Notes: generated from the letters alone by a model not told the origin. Counted from the stretch's first letter, positions 35,964 through 45,253 are shown. The stretch: 64,000 bases of DNA from Trinickia violacea (GCF_005280735.1 NZ_CP040077.1:4711918-4775917), one strand, 5' to 3'. Translations and numbers: made by a program.

Positions 35964-36630
35964 CCGCCGCCTCGCGCGTCACCTTCGGCACCGCTCGATC
36001 GGCGGCTTCACGCTGATCGAGCTGATGGTGGCGATCGCGATTCTCGCGGTGATCGCGGTGCTGTCGTGGCGCGGGCTCGACCAGATCATCCGCGGCCGGC
36101 AGACCATCTCGAGCGCGATGGAAGACGAGCGCGTGTTCGCACAATTGTTCGACCAGATGCGCGTCGACACGCGCCAGGCCGCCACCGACGACGAAGTCGG
36201 CCAGCCGGCCATCTCGGTCGGCGGCGCGACGCTGCAGATCGTGCGCAACTTCGGGTTCGCGGGCGACCCGCCGCGGCTGCAAGTCGTCCGTTACGGCGTC
36301 GCCAACGGCCAGGTCACGCGCTACGCCTCGCCGCCGATCGGCAATGTCGGCGAGCTGCGGCGCGCGCTGCGAGGCGGCACCGGCGACTGGAACGCGGTGC
36401 CGCTGATCGGCGGCGTCGGCTCGATTTCGGCGCGCCTGTATGTGCCGAAGCTCGGCTGGACGACGCAGATGGCCGACGTCGAAGCCGAGATCCGCCGCAA
36501 CGACAACAACCTCAAGGTGCCGCAGCTCGGCAACGCGCCGCTGCCGCGCTCGGTGACGGGGCTTGAAGTGAGCATCGGCGCGACCTCGCTGCACGTGCCG
36601 ATCACGCGCGTGTTTCTGATCGGGGAATGA
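35941..36630 (+). CDS. gspJ: Minor pseudopilin GspJ
   Basis: 229 residues; begins 23 bases inside the end of gspI. Cleavage at G22-F23 (GGFTLIELMVAIAILAVIAV), WRGLDQIIRGR follows as in GspJ. Longer soluble domain than GspH/I, as expected. Part of the GspI-J-K tip complex. Confidence 0.95.
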   Translation: MKPTVHSDRRLARHLRHRSIGGFTLIELMVAIAILAVIAVLSWRGLDQIIRGRQTISSAMEDERVFAQLFDQMRVDTRQAATDDEVGQPAISVGGATLQIVRNFGFAGDPPRLQVVRYGVANGQVTRYASPPIGNVGELRRALRGGTGDWNAVPLIGGVGSISARLYVPKLGWTTQMADVEAEIRRNDNNLKVPQLGNAPLPRSVTGLEVSIGATSLHVPITRVFLIGE

Positions 36631-37730
36631 CGATGCGCCCACGTCGATCCCAACCCTCGCAACAAACCGGCGCCGCGATCATCACCGCCCTGCTGGTGGT
36701 CGCGCTGTCGGCGATTCTGGTATCGGGGATTCTGTGGCGTCAGCAGGTGCAGATCCGGCGCATCGAGAATCAGCGGCTCGTCTCGCAGGCGCAATGGGTC
36801 GCGCGTGGCGCGCTCGACTGGACGCGCCTGATTCTGCGCTCGGAAGCCGATACGTCGGCCGGCATCACATATCTCGGCGGCGTCTGGGGCGTGCCGATCG
36901 CCAAGACGCGTTTGTCGGACTTTCTCGGCCAGATCGGCCAATCCGGCGCTGGCCAAGGCGCGCAGACGTATTTGTCGGGCTCGATCGAAGACGCGCAGGC
37001 GAAGTTCAATCTGCGCAATCTCGTTTCGATTCCCGCGCCGGGCGCGCTCCAAATCGACATCGAACAGGTCCAGGCTCTTCAGCGGCTGATGTCGCTTCTG
37101 GGCTTGAACGGCCAGCTCGCGAAGAATGTCGCGGTGCAAGTGCGCGCGAGCCTGAAGCAATCGGCGACCCGTTTTCAGATGGGGAACAACGGCGTGGGGG
37201 TGCCGGCATCCGGCGTCCTGGCGCCGCAGCTGGCGGGCGCGATAGGCGGCAACAGCTTCACCGACAACCCCGGTCTTTCCGACACCGACGACAACGCTGC
37301 CGTCGCGCCGCTGCAAATGACGAGCGTCGATTCGCTGTTGAACGTGCCGGGCTTCACGCCTGAAATGGTCGCGCGGCTGCGCCCCTTTGTGACCGTGCTG
37401 CCGACGCAAACCGCGGTCAACATGAACACCGCGAGCGCCGAGGTGATCGCGGCCATCGTGACGGGCATGAGCCTGTCGAGTGCGCAGGCGCTCGTCGCGC
37501 GGCGCGAGACGGTGTTTTTCCGCAATATCGGCGATATCACGCTCGCGCTTCAGGCTGCGGGCACACAGACGGCGGCGGCCGATACGAGCCTGATGGATGT
37601 GACGACGAGTTATTTTCTGGTCCACGGACGCGTGCAGCACGAACGCGCGGAACTGGACCGCACGACGCTCGTGTATCGCGATGCGCTGACCCACACCACC
37701 CGCATCGTGCGCGTGAGCGACCAGCTATAA
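36627..37730 (+). CDS. gspK: Minor pseudopilin GspK
   Basis: 367 residues, overlapping gspJ by 4 bases. Short leader cleaved at G15-A16 (QQTGAAIITALLVVALSAIL), no Glu5, as known for GspK. The large helical insertion and helix-hairpin-like region (LLNVPGFTPEMVARLRPFVT, NMNTASAEVIAAI) fit the family. Caps the pseudopilus. Confidence 0.95.
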   Translation: MTMRPRRSQPSQQTGAAIITALLVVALSAILVSGILWRQQVQIRRIENQRLVSQAQWVARGALDWTRLILRSEADTSAGITYLGGVWGVPIAKTRLSDFLGQIGQSGAGQGAQTYLSGSIEDAQAKFNLRNLVSIPAPGALQIDIEQVQALQRLMSLLGLNGQLAKNVAVQVRASLKQSATRFQMGNNGVGVPASGVLAPQLAGAIGGNSFTDNPGLSDTDDNAAVAPLQMTSVDSLLNVPGFTPEMVARLRPFVTVLPTQTAVNMNTASAEVIAAIVTGMSLSSAQALVARRETVFFRNIGDITLALQAAGTQTAAADTSLMDVTTSYFLVHGRVQHERAELDRTTLVYRDALTHTTRIVRVSDQL

Positions 37731-37770
37731 ATATGAACGTGAACGCCCCCAGACCAGGAGAGAGTGCACT

Positions 37771-39180
37771 TTGAGCACCTTGATCGTCTTTCTGCCGCCG
37801 CGTGATCCGGCGGTGCCGTCGCAGGAATGGCAACTGCCGGAGACGGCGTTTCTGCTTCTCGACAAGGGCGGCCGCACCCAGCGCGCCGGACGCGCGGCGC
37901 TTTCGCTGTTGCCGCGCGCGTCGTCGACGGTGCTGATTCTCGCCGCGCGCGACGTGCTGATGCTGCGTGCCGCCGTGCCGCCTCTGAAGGGGCCGCGCTT
38001 GCGGCAGGCGCTGCCGAACGTCGTCGAGGATCAACTGATCCAGGACCCGCAGACGTGCCACATCGCGCTCGATCCGCAGTCGCCGGGCGACGGCGCGCGC
38101 GTGCTCGCGGTGATCGATCGCGGCTGGTTCCGCTTCATCGTCGAAGCGTTCGGCGCGGCCGGGCACCGCAATGTGCGCGCCGTGCCGGTCACGCGTTGCC
38201 TGCCGGTTCCGGCGCTGGCCGAAGGGATGCCGACGGCGGTTGGCGAGGCGCTCGAGGAGGCGTCCGCTGCAGCGCAGGACGCTGCCGTCGCGCACGCGGT
38301 CGCGCCGACGGTGGTGCCGATTGTCGCGGCGGTGCTCGGCACGGTCGTCGAGCACACGGCGGCGCTCTTTGCCGAAGTCACGGAGACGTCCGGCGCGGCG
38401 GCGCCGTCGATCGAAGCGCACGAGCCGCGCGTCGAGCTTGCGCTTGCGCGCGGTGCGCACGGCGAGGGGCTCGCGGTGCCCGCGTCGGCGGTCGGCGCGA
38501 CGCTGGCCGCGCTGGCCGGCGACGCGCCCGTCACGCTCTACGAGCTCGCCGACATGCCCGGCAGCGAGCCGCGCCTGTCGTCGGTCTCGCAAGCGCCGCA
38601 GTCTCGCGCGGGCTTGCCCGGCGCCACATCGTTGCCGTTCGAGACGCTCGCGCGCCGCGCGCTCGATTGCCGTTTCGATCTGTGCCAGTTCGAGTTCGAG
38701 GCGCGTCCGTGGCGGCTCGATCGCGCAACGCTGCGGCGCCTGCGCCTGCCCGTGACGCTCGCGGTGGCATCGATCGTGGTCGCGGTGATCGGGATGAACG
38801 TGCAGTGGCTGATGCTCGCGCGCCAGCGCGACGCGCTCAACGCGCAGATGACCGAACTCCTGCTCAACGCCTTCCCAAAGACGACGGTCGTGCTCGACGC
38901 GCCCGATCAGATGTCGCGCCAGCTCGATCAACTGCGCGTCGCGGCGGGCGAGTTGTCGCCGAGCGACTTCCTGTCGCTTGCCGCGGGCCTCGCGCATTCG
39001 CTCGGGCCGGTGCCGGTCAATGGCGTGGCCGCGCTCGACTATAACGACCGGCGGCTCGACGTCACGTTCAAGCCTGAAACCAAGGTCGATCCCGACTTCA
39101 CCCAGCGCCTCGCGCGCAACGGACTCTCGGGCGAAATCGACAGCAGCACCGGCAAATGGGCGATCAGGAACGCACCATGA
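37771..39180 (+). CDS. gspL: Type II secretion inner-membrane protein GspL
   Basis: 469 residues from a TTG start at 37771, preceded by AGGAG. The cytoplasmic actin-like domain (MSTLIVFLPPRDPAVPSQEW ... VEDQLIQDPQTCHIAL) binds GspE. A single membrane helix (LPVTLAVASIVVAVIGMNVQ) and a ferredoxin-like periplasmic domain follow. It overlaps gspM by 4 bases. Confidence 0.93.
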   Translation: MSTLIVFLPPRDPAVPSQEWQLPETAFLLLDKGGRTQRAGRAALSLLPRASSTVLILAARDVLMLRAAVPPLKGPRLRQALPNVVEDQLIQDPQTCHIALDPQSPGDGARVLAVIDRGWFRFIVEAFGAAGHRNVRAVPVTRCLPVPALAEGMPTAVGEALEEASAAAQDAAVAHAVAPTVVPIVAAVLGTVVEHTAALFAEVTETSGAAAPSIEAHEPRVELALARGAHGEGLAVPASAVGATLAALAGDAPVTLYELADMPGSEPRLSSVSQAPQSRAGLPGATSLPFETLARRALDCRFDLCQFEFEARPWRLDRATLRRLRLPVTLAVASIVVAVIGMNVQWLMLARQRDALNAQMTELLLNAFPKTTVVLDAPDQMSRQLDQLRVAAGELSPSDFLSLAAGLAHSLGPVPVNGVAALDYNDRRLDVTFKPETKVDPDFTQRLARNGLSGEIDSSTGKWAIRNAP

Positions 39181-39692
39181 AGACAGCATTTGCGGATAGC
39201 TGGGCAACGTTTTGGGAAGCGCGCACCGCGCGCGAAAAGACGCTCATCACGTGGGGCGGCGCGGTGCTGGCCGTCGTGATCGCGTATTCGGTGCTGTGGG
39301 CGCCGGCGCAGGCCGGGCGCGCGCACTTGCGCGAGACGTTGCCGGAGATGCAGCGCAAGGTCGCGGCGATGACCGCGCAAGCCGACGAGGCGCGCACGCT
39401 CGCCGTCGCGGCGCAGGGCGTGGCGCCGACAGGCGGCGCGCTGAAGAGCGCGCTGGCCGCGTCGCTGACCGACCACGGGCTGAATGCGGTGCAGGTCGAA
39501 ATGGCCGGCAACGCCGTCCAGGTCCAATTGAAGAACGCGTCGTTCCCGACCTGGACGATGTGGCTCGACGACGTGCGCAAGCAATACAAAGTCCAGGTAT
39601 CCGAAGCGCATATCACAGCGCTCAAGGCCGACGGTCAGGTGGACCTCACTGCGTCGCTGCAGCCGGCGGCCGGTTCCAGCTCGGCTCGATGA
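39177..39692 (+). CDS. gspM: Type II secretion inner-membrane protein GspM
   Basis: 171 residues from the ATG at 39177, overlapping the gspL stop. N-terminal membrane helix (ITWGGAVLAVVIAYSVLWAP), a coiled-coil stretch rich in Ala/Glu/Gln, and a small periplasmic domain. Pairs with GspL in the assembly platform. Confidence 0.92.
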   Translation: MKTAFADSWATFWEARTAREKTLITWGGAVLAVVIAYSVLWAPAQAGRAHLRETLPEMQRKVAAMTAQADEARTLAVAAQGVAPTGGALKSALAASLTDHGLNAVQVEMAGNAVQVQLKNASFPTWTMWLDDVRKQYKVQVSEAHITALKADGQVDLTASLQPAAGSSSAR

Positions 39693-39715
39693 CCGCTCGT
39701 CGATAAGGATCACCG

Positions 39716-40495
39716 ATGAAGTTATGGATGTGGCGTCTGCGGGTCTTCGCGCCCTGGCTGGCGATCGCCGTCGTGTCGTGCGGCATCACGCTGATCGTGA
39801 TGCTGCCCGCGGCGTGGATCACGCCGCAGTTCGCGAAAGAGACGCAAGGGCACGTGAATTTGATCGAGCCGTCCGGCTCGCTCTGGCATGGCTCGGCCGC
39901 GCTGATGCTCGCGGCCGGCTCGGATTCGAGCACGGCTACGCTGTTGCCGGGGCGCATCGAGTGGCATACGGCGTTTTGGCCGTTGTTGACGGGCCGTTTG
40001 CAGATGCGCATGAAGCAGTCGGACGCAATGCCGGACCCTGTGACATTCGAGGCGACATCCAAAGGCGCAGGGCTGTCGGGCGGCAGTCTCGCCGTGCCGG
40101 CGGCGCTCTTGGCCGGACTCGGCGCGCCGTTCAACACGCTCGACCTGCAAGGCGACGTGAACTTGACCTGGTCCGAATGGCGGGTTCTCGGGCAGAAGCC
40201 GTTCGGTCAACTGATCGTGACGCTCACCGATATGTCGTCGCGCGTTTCGCGCGTGAAGCCGCTCGGGTCCTATCGGATGGTGTTTCAGGCCCAAGGGGTT
40301 TCGTCGACGCTCGATCTGTCGACGCTCAAGGGCCCGTTGCAATTGCAGGGCCACGGCACGATGGCGGGCGGGATGACGCAGTTTCAGGGTGAGGCGAGCG
40401 CCGAGCCCGATCAGCGCGACAATCTCGCGGGCCTGCTTAATCTGCTCGGACGGCCGACGGGCGCGGGCGTCGTCGCGCTGACATTTATGCACTAG
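39716..40495 (+). CDS. gspN: Type II secretion protein GspN
   Basis: 259 residues. One N-terminal membrane helix (LAIAVVSCGITLIVMLPAAW) and a periplasmic beta-rich domain beginning NLIEPSGSLWHGSAALML, as in GspN/PulN. It is an accessory T2SS component absent from some systems. Last gene of the gsp unit, followed by a strong terminator. No gspO peptidase or pilotin gene in this window. Confidence 0.92.
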   Translation: MKLWMWRLRVFAPWLAIAVVSCGITLIVMLPAAWITPQFAKETQGHVNLIEPSGSLWHGSAALMLAAGSDSSTATLLPGRIEWHTAFWPLLTGRLQMRMKQSDAMPDPVTFEATSKGAGLSGGSLAVPAALLAGLGAPFNTLDLQGDVNLTWSEWRVLGQKPFGQLIVTLTDMSSRVSRVKPLGSYRMVFQAQGVSSTLDLSTLKGPLQLQGHGTMAGGMTQFQGEASAEPDQRDNLAGLLNLLGRPTGAGVVALTFMH

Positions 40496-40523
40496 GGCCG
40501 CGAGCGCGCTCGTCCATCAAGCG

Positions 40524-40555
40524 AAACGGCAGCCTGATCAGGCTGCCGTTTTCTT
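40524..40555. terminator. Intrinsic terminator after gspN (bidirectional)
   Basis: A 28-base perfect palindrome, AAACGGCAGCCTGA/TCAGGCTGCCGTTT, followed by TTCTTT on the plus strand and preceded by T-rich sequence read from the minus strand. It separates convergent gspN and the efflux channel gene. Confidence 0.9.
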
Positions 40556-40572
40556 TCGCTCGGTTCCTGTTT

Positions 40573-42093
40573 CTACTTCTGCGCGACCGGCACCGGGGCG
40601 GTCACGCCGCCGGTTTCGCGATCCATCTGCGCCGTATCCCAGCCGCCGCCGAGCGCCTTCACGAGCCCCACCGACGACACCATCCGCTGGCCTCCCAACG
40701 TGACGAGCTTCTGCTCGGCCGTAAACGCGGTGGTCTGCGCGGTCAGCACGCTCACATACGCGACCGTGCCCGCTTTGTACTCGTTGGCCGTGATCGCGAG
40801 CGCCTGTCGCGCCGAGTCGACTGCCTGCTTCTGCACGACGACCTCGTTCGCGAGAATGCGCTGCGACGCGAGGTTGTCCTCGACGTCCTGGAATGCGGCG
40901 AGCACGGTCTGCCGGTAGACCGCAACTTGCTGATCGTAGGCGGCGCGGGCCGCTTCGGTCTGGGCGCTGCGCAAGCCGGCGTCGAAGAGCGTCGCGGCGA
41001 GCTGCGGCCCGACGGTCCAGAAGCGCGACGGCAGCGTCAGCAATTGCGACCACGCGGAGCTTTCGAAGCCGCCTTGCGCGGATAGCGTGAGCGTCGGGAA
41101 GAACGCCGCGATCGCGACGCCGATCTGCTCGTTCGCCTCGGCGGCCTTGCGCTCGGCCGACGCGATGTCAGGCCGGCGCTCGAGCAGCGCGGACGGGAGC
41201 TGCATCGGCACGTCGGGCGGCACGGCGGTCAGCGGCGAGGGCGGAATCGAGAACGTCGACGCCGGCTCGCCGACCAGCACCGCAATCGCGTGCTCGTCCT
41301 GCGCGCGGGCGACGCCATTGTCGATCGCGGCGGCCTGCGCCGATTGGAACTGCGTTTGCGCGGTGATCACGTCCGAGCGCGCGGCCACGCCGACCGCGTA
41401 CTGATTCTGCGTGAGCTTCAACGCTTGCTCGTAGGAGGCGACGGTGTCGTCGAGGAGCTTCTGCTGCGAATCGAGCGCGCGCAGCGAGAAGTAGGTTTGC
41501 GCGAGCGTCGCCTGAGCGGACAGACGCGCGTTCGCGAGATCGGCGGCGGCGCTTTGCTGCCCGGCCTTCTGCGCGCCGACTTGACGGCTCACCTTGCCCC
41601 ACAGGTCCGGCTCCCACGACGCATCGAGCGAGACGCTGTAGTTGTTGGTGATCGTCGACGACGAGTTGCCGCTGCCGACCTGCGTGCTGCCCTGGAACCT
41701 CGACGGCTGCCCGGAGCGCGAGCCGCTCGCCGAGAGCCCGACGGTCGGAAAGTACGCCGCGCGCGCCTCGGAGACGAGCGCACGCGCCTGGCGGTAAGCC
41801 GCCGCGAATTGCGCGACGGTCTGGTTGGCGGTGTTCAGCTTGTCGATCAGCGCGTTCAGCTGCGGATCGTCATAGACCTTCCACCAGTCGCCGCGGTCGG
41901 ACTGATCGGACGGCTGCGCGACCTTCCAGCCTTCGGGGGTTTCCTTGTACGACGCCGGCACGGCCGCCGCCGGACGCTGATAGTTCGGACCGACGGCGCA
42001 GCCCGCGAACGCAATCGCCGCTGCCGTCGCGACGGCGAGGGTCAAGACACGCGGGATGCCCGCGCGCGAGTGCGGGATTCGATGACGCTGCAT
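40573..42093 (-). CDS. Outer-membrane efflux lipoprotein, NodT/OprM family
   Basis: 506 residues. Lipoprotein signal (AAAIAFAGCAVGPNYQRP; Cys31 or so is lipidated). The two TolC-like repeats are visible, with FPTVGLSASGSRS and the LLERRPDIASAERKAAEANE signature of the family. It would form the outer-membrane channel of a tripartite pump. An EmrB-type pump and a MarR gene lie just beyond the divergent side, but no membrane-fusion (EmrA) gene is present. Confidence 0.93.
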   Translation of the reverse strand: MQRHRIPHSRAGIPRVLTLAVATAAAIAFAGCAVGPNYQRPAAAVPASYKETPEGWKVAQPSDQSDRGDWWKVYDDPQLNALIDKLNTANQTVAQFAAAYRQARALVSEARAAYFPTVGLSASGSRSGQPSRFQGSTQVGSGNSSSTITNNYSVSLDASWEPDLWGKVSRQVGAQKAGQQSAAADLANARLSAQATLAQTYFSLRALDSQQKLLDDTVASYEQALKLTQNQYAVGVAARSDVITAQTQFQSAQAAAIDNGVARAQDEHAIAVLVGEPASTFSIPPSPLTAVPPDVPMQLPSALLERRPDIASAERKAAEANEQIGVAIAAFFPTLTLSAQGGFESSAWSQLLTLPSRFWTVGPQLAATLFDAGLRSAQTEAARAAYDQQVAVYRQTVLAAFQDVEDNLASQRILANEVVVQKQAVDSARQALAITANEYKAGTVAYVSVLTAQTTAFTAEQKLVTLGGQRMVSSVGLVKALGGGWDTAQMDRETGGVTAPVPVAQK

Positions 42094-42285
42094 GCAATGG
42101 ATTCCTGTCGATTCGGCCGTCGCCCGATATGCGCCTGACGAGTGCGCGGATGAGCGACGAAGGCTGCCGCCGGGTTTGCCGGCGCCCGCGCGCTTGACGT
42201 GGCTGGGGCGGCTAGGGCGGCAACGGACGGCGAAGCCCGAATGGTAACTTACGAGTGCCCCCGGACTTGGCGCGGCGCGTCAGGT

Positions 42286-42327
42286 CCTCCGAGGGTTGAG
42301 AGACGCGCGGTACCGCGCGTTCGGAGG
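42286..42327. repeat. Nested palindrome upstream of the efflux channel gene
   Basis: An 18-base perfect palindrome ACGCGCGGTACCGCGCGT (42303-42320) lies inside a CCTCCGA/TCGGAGG pair (42286-42292, 42321-42327). It sits about 195 bases before the start of the efflux gene and may be an operator or mRNA hairpin. Confidence 0.45.
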
Positions 42328-42369
42328 CAAGCGAAAGCTAGAGGGTAATGTGCCAGCCCTGCGCCGTGT

Positions 42370-42416
42370 GTTACGGATCGGTTACGGGCCGGCGAGGCGG
42401 GTTACGAGGCGTTACG
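42370..42416. repeat. Four GTTACG direct repeats at helical spacing
   Basis: GTTACG at 42370, 42381, 42401 and 42411 (spacings 11, 20, 10). Tandem repeats on one face of the helix are the pattern recognised by OmpR/PhoB-type dimers. The last copy overlaps the end of the small gene at 42412. Confidence 0.45.
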
Positions 42417-42666
42417 GCCGAAGCGTGGCTTGGGCGTAAGGCGCGCGAGCGTCGACGCGCGGCTGGCGGACCTTCGCTTGGCCTTGTTGATGGCGCCGAT
42501 GATCGAACCACGCGATGAGCGCCACCAAGACCGACCCGCCCGGCAGCACGAACATCGCCGCGAAGAACGCGAGCTTCCACCAGCGATGCGGGCCTTGGAA
42601 GGCGTGGAGTGCCGAATCGTGGAGGTGGCGGCCAAGGCCGTTCAGGGCGTTCTTCAAGTACTGCAT
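42412..42666 (-). CDS. Small single-membrane-helix protein, uncharacterised
   Basis: 84 residues from ATG 42666, with AAGGA upstream. The central hydrophobic segment (LAFFAAMFVLPGGSVLVALI) is followed by a basic, Arg/His/Gln-rich tail (WFDHRRHQQGQAKVRQ). No family recognised. It is plausible as an inner-membrane protein with a cytoplasmic tail. Confidence 0.6.
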   Translation of the reverse strand: MQYLKNALNGLGRHLHDSALHAFQGPHRWWKLAFFAAMFVLPGGSVLVALIAWFDHRRHQQGQAKVRQPRVDARAPYAQATLRP

Positions 42667-42863
42667 GGGAAATCCTTGTGTGCATCGGCGCGGGATGCCG
42701 CGCGGTGAGGCGGTTAGAACATTGTCTCGGCGGCGCGATATCGCGCGTAACTGGTTGCATAGAATAATATTGACTATGCAAGTAAATCTCAAGATACTTC
42801 GCACACTGCATCCGTGGAGTGTTGCTAATCAGCACGTCGGGCGGCGGGTTGTGCAGCGGTTTT

Positions 42864-42877
42864 CCTGTCTAGGCAGG
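42864..42877. promoter_or_regulatory. MarR-type operator before the marR gene
   Basis: CCTGTCTAGGCAGG is a near-perfect palindrome 33 bases before the MarR start. Its core CTGTCT-r-GGCAG recurs at 43569 before emrB. Confidence 0.6.
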
Positions 42878-42910
42878 TAAACTTCTCACCGTCTTCCCGG
42901 CTGCCGGTTT

Positions 42911-43453
42911 ATGAGTCCCATGAGTGACGACCTCTACGATCCCGACGAGATCCAGCTCGAATCGAGTCTCGGCTACTACCTGACCAAAGCACGCAACGTG
43001 CTGATGGACCGGATGGACCGCGCGCTCGAGCCGCTCGACCTGACTTCGCAGCAGGTCGGCGTCGTGCTGCTGCTTGCGAACGGCCGGGCCCGGACCTCGC
43101 AGGAGCTCTCTCGCGCGCTGTCGTATGACAGCGGGTCGATGACGCGCATGCTCGATCGTCTCGAGAAGAAGGGGCTGATCGTGCGTAACCGGAGCGCCGC
43201 GGACCGGCGTGTCGTGTGTCTCGCGCTGACTGAGCAGGGGATTGCCGCCTCGCGCCAGCTGCCCCGGTTGGGCGCCGCGGCGCTGAACGAGCAGTTGCGC
43301 GGTTTTTCGGCCGATGAGCTGGGAACGATGATCGGACTGCTCGCGCGTTTCATCGCCAACGGTCCGGAGGGTTCGATCGCGTCGTGTCTCGGTGATCGGG
43401 CGGATGCCGCAGATGAGCCGCAAGCGGGGAGCGCCAAGCAGAACCCGGCGTAG
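42911..43453 (+). CDS. MarR-family transcriptional regulator (EmrR-like)
   Basis: 180 residues from ATG 42911 (second ATG at 42920). Winged HTH with YDSGSMTRMLDRLEKKGLIV and wing RSAADRRVVCLALTEQG. It directly precedes an EmrB-type exporter, and a shared palindrome stands before both genes, so it most likely represses itself and the exporter until a drug-like ligand binds. Confidence 0.92.
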   Translation: MSPMSDDLYDPDEIQLESSLGYYLTKARNVLMDRMDRALEPLDLTSQQVGVVLLLANGRARTSQELSRALSYDSGSMTRMLDRLEKKGLIVRNRSAADRRVVCLALTEQGIAASRQLPRLGAAALNEQLRGFSADELGTMIGLLARFIANGPEGSIASCLGDRADAADEPQAGSAKQNPA

Positions 43454-43568
43454 AGGCGAGGCCCGCGCAGCGCTCGCGGCCGGCAGCAGCGCTTAGGCAA
43501 TTCGCTCGATATACGGGCTGCGAGCGCCGAAGTATCGTCTGAACTATAGGTGGCTGCCAGGCACTTAG

Positions 43569-43580
43569 CTGTCTGGGCAG
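43569..43580. promoter_or_regulatory. Second MarR-type operator before emrB
   Basis: CTGTCTGGGCAG matches the core of the site at 42864 (one base different) and lies about 90 bases before the emrB start. Confidence 0.55.
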
Positions 43581-43669
43581 ATAATGCGGTGGCATGAAAA
43601 TTGAGCCTCTTCGGCTCGCGAAATAAGTGCAAGGACAAGGTTTCCATTGCACGCACGGAGGTAATTCGA

Positions 43670-45253
43670 ATGACCAGCACCGCAGCTTCCGACGTCCCGG
43701 CGCCCGACGCATCGTCGGGCGCCGAGGGCGGCTTGGCGCCCTTGCAAGGCGGCACGCTTGCGCTTCTGACGGTCGGGCTCGCGCTCGGCACCTTCATGGA
43801 AGTGCTCGATACGTCGATCGCGAACGTCGCGGTGCCGACGATCTCGGGCAGCCTCGGCGTCGCGTCGAGCCAGGGCACGTGGGTGATTTCGTCGTATTCG
43901 GTCGCGTCGGCCATCGCTGTGCCGCTGACCGGCTGGCTCGCGCGCCGCGTGGGGGAAGTGCGGCTTTTCACGCTTTCCGTGCTGCTCTTCACGATCGCGT
44001 CGGCGCTCTGCGGCTTCGCGCAGAACTTCGAGTCGCTGATCGCATTCCGGCTGTTGCAGGGGCTCGTCTCGGGCCCGATGGTGCCGCTTTCGCAGACGAT
44101 CCTGATGCGCAGCTACCCGCCCGCCAAACGCGGTCTGGCGCTCGGGCTCTGGGCGATGACGGTGATCGTCGCGCCGATCTTCGGGCCGGTCATGGGCGGC
44201 TGGATCACCGACAACTACACCTGGCCGTGGATCTTCTACATCAATGTGCCGATCGGCGTGTTCTCCGCCGTCTGCGCGTACTTCCTGCTGCGCGGCCGCG
44301 AGACGAAGACCACCCGACAGCGCATCGACGCGATCGGTCTCGCGCTTCTCGTGATCGGCGTGTCGTGTCTGCAGATGATGCTCGATCTCGGCAAGGACCG
44401 CGACTGGTTCAACTCGAACTTCATCCTGGCGCTCGCGATCATCGCGGCCGTGTCGCTCGCGTTCATGCTCGCGTGGGAGGCGACCGAGAAAGAGCCGGTC
44501 GTCGACTTGTCGCTGTTCAAGGACCGCAACTTCGCGCTCGGCGCGATGATCATCTCGTTCGGCTTCATGGCGTTCTTCGGCTCGGTCGTGATCTTTCCGT
44601 TGTGGCTGCAGACGGTGATGGGCTACACGGCCGGGCTCGCCGGCCTGGCGACCGCGCCCGTCGGGCTGCTCGCGCTCGTGCTGTCGCCGATGATCGGGCG
44701 CAATATGCACCGGCTCGATTTGCGGATGGTGGCGAGCTTCGCGTTCGTCGTGTTCGCGGTCGTGTCGTACTGGAACTCGACGTTCACGCTCGATGTGCCG
44801 TTCAATCACGTGATCCTGCCGCGGCTCGTGCAGGGCATCGGCGTCGCGTGCTTCTTCGTGCCGATGACGACGATCACGCTCTCCAGCATCTCCGACGAGC
44901 GGCTCGCAAGCGCGTCGGGCTTGTCGAATTTTCTGCGGACGTTGTCGGGCGCGATCGGCACCGCGGTCAGCACGACGTATTGGGAAAACGACGCGATCTA
45001 TCACCACGCGGTGCTGGCCGAATCGGTGAGCCAGTATTCACAGAACACCAACGACTTCAGCGGCGCCCTTTCGAATCTCGGGTTTGCCGGCGGCAGTCTC
45101 ACGGCTCAGCTCAACCAGATCGTCACGACCCAGGGCTACATGATGGCGACCAACGATTTCTTCCGGATTTCGTGCGTCGGCTTCGTTGCGCTCGCGTTGC
45201 TGGTCTGGGTCACGAAGCCGCGCAAGGGCGCCGGTCCGGCGATGGGGCACTGA
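43670..45253 (+). CDS. emrB: EmrB-type multidrug exporter (MFS, DHA2 family, 14 TM)
   Basis: 527 residues from ATG 43670 with a good GGAGGT site. DHA2 motifs: FMEVLDTSIANVAVPTISGS (motif D1), GWLARRVGEVRLF (motif A) and the motif C region IFGPVMGGWITDNYTWPW; about 14 helices. It would export drugs or organic acids with protons. EmrB pumps normally work with an EmrA periplasmic adaptor, whose gene is not here. The last 44 bases overlap the convergent lipoprotein gene. Confidence 0.93.
   Translation: MTSTAASDVPAPDASSGAEGGLAPLQGGTLALLTVGLALGTFMEVLDTSIANVAVPTISGSLGVASSQGTWVISSYSVASAIAVPLTGWLARRVGEVRLFTLSVLLFTIASALCGFAQNFESLIAFRLLQGLVSGPMVPLSQTILMRSYPPAKRGLALGLWAMTVIVAPIFGPVMGGWITDNYTWPWIFYINVPIGVFSAVCAYFLLRGRETKTTRQRIDAIGLALLVIGVSCLQMMLDLGKDRDWFNSNFILALAIIAAVSLAFMLAWEATEKEPVVDLSLFKDRNFALGAMIISFGFMAFFGSVVIFPLWLQTVMGYTAGLAGLATAPVGLLALVLSPMIGRNMHRLDLRMVASFAFVVFAVVSYWNSTFTLDVPFNHVILPRLVQGIGVACFFVPMTTITLSSISDERLASASGLSNFLRTLSGAIGTAVSTTYWENDAIYHHAVLAESVSQYSQNTNDFSGALSNLGFAGGSLTAQLNQIVTTQGYMMATNDFFRISCVGFVALALLVWVTKPRKGAGPAMGH

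Noticed and set aside
43454..43669. Remnant of emrA between marR and emrB
   Set aside because: The 216 bases translate to no adaptor-like segment in any frame; only an operator-like site is there.
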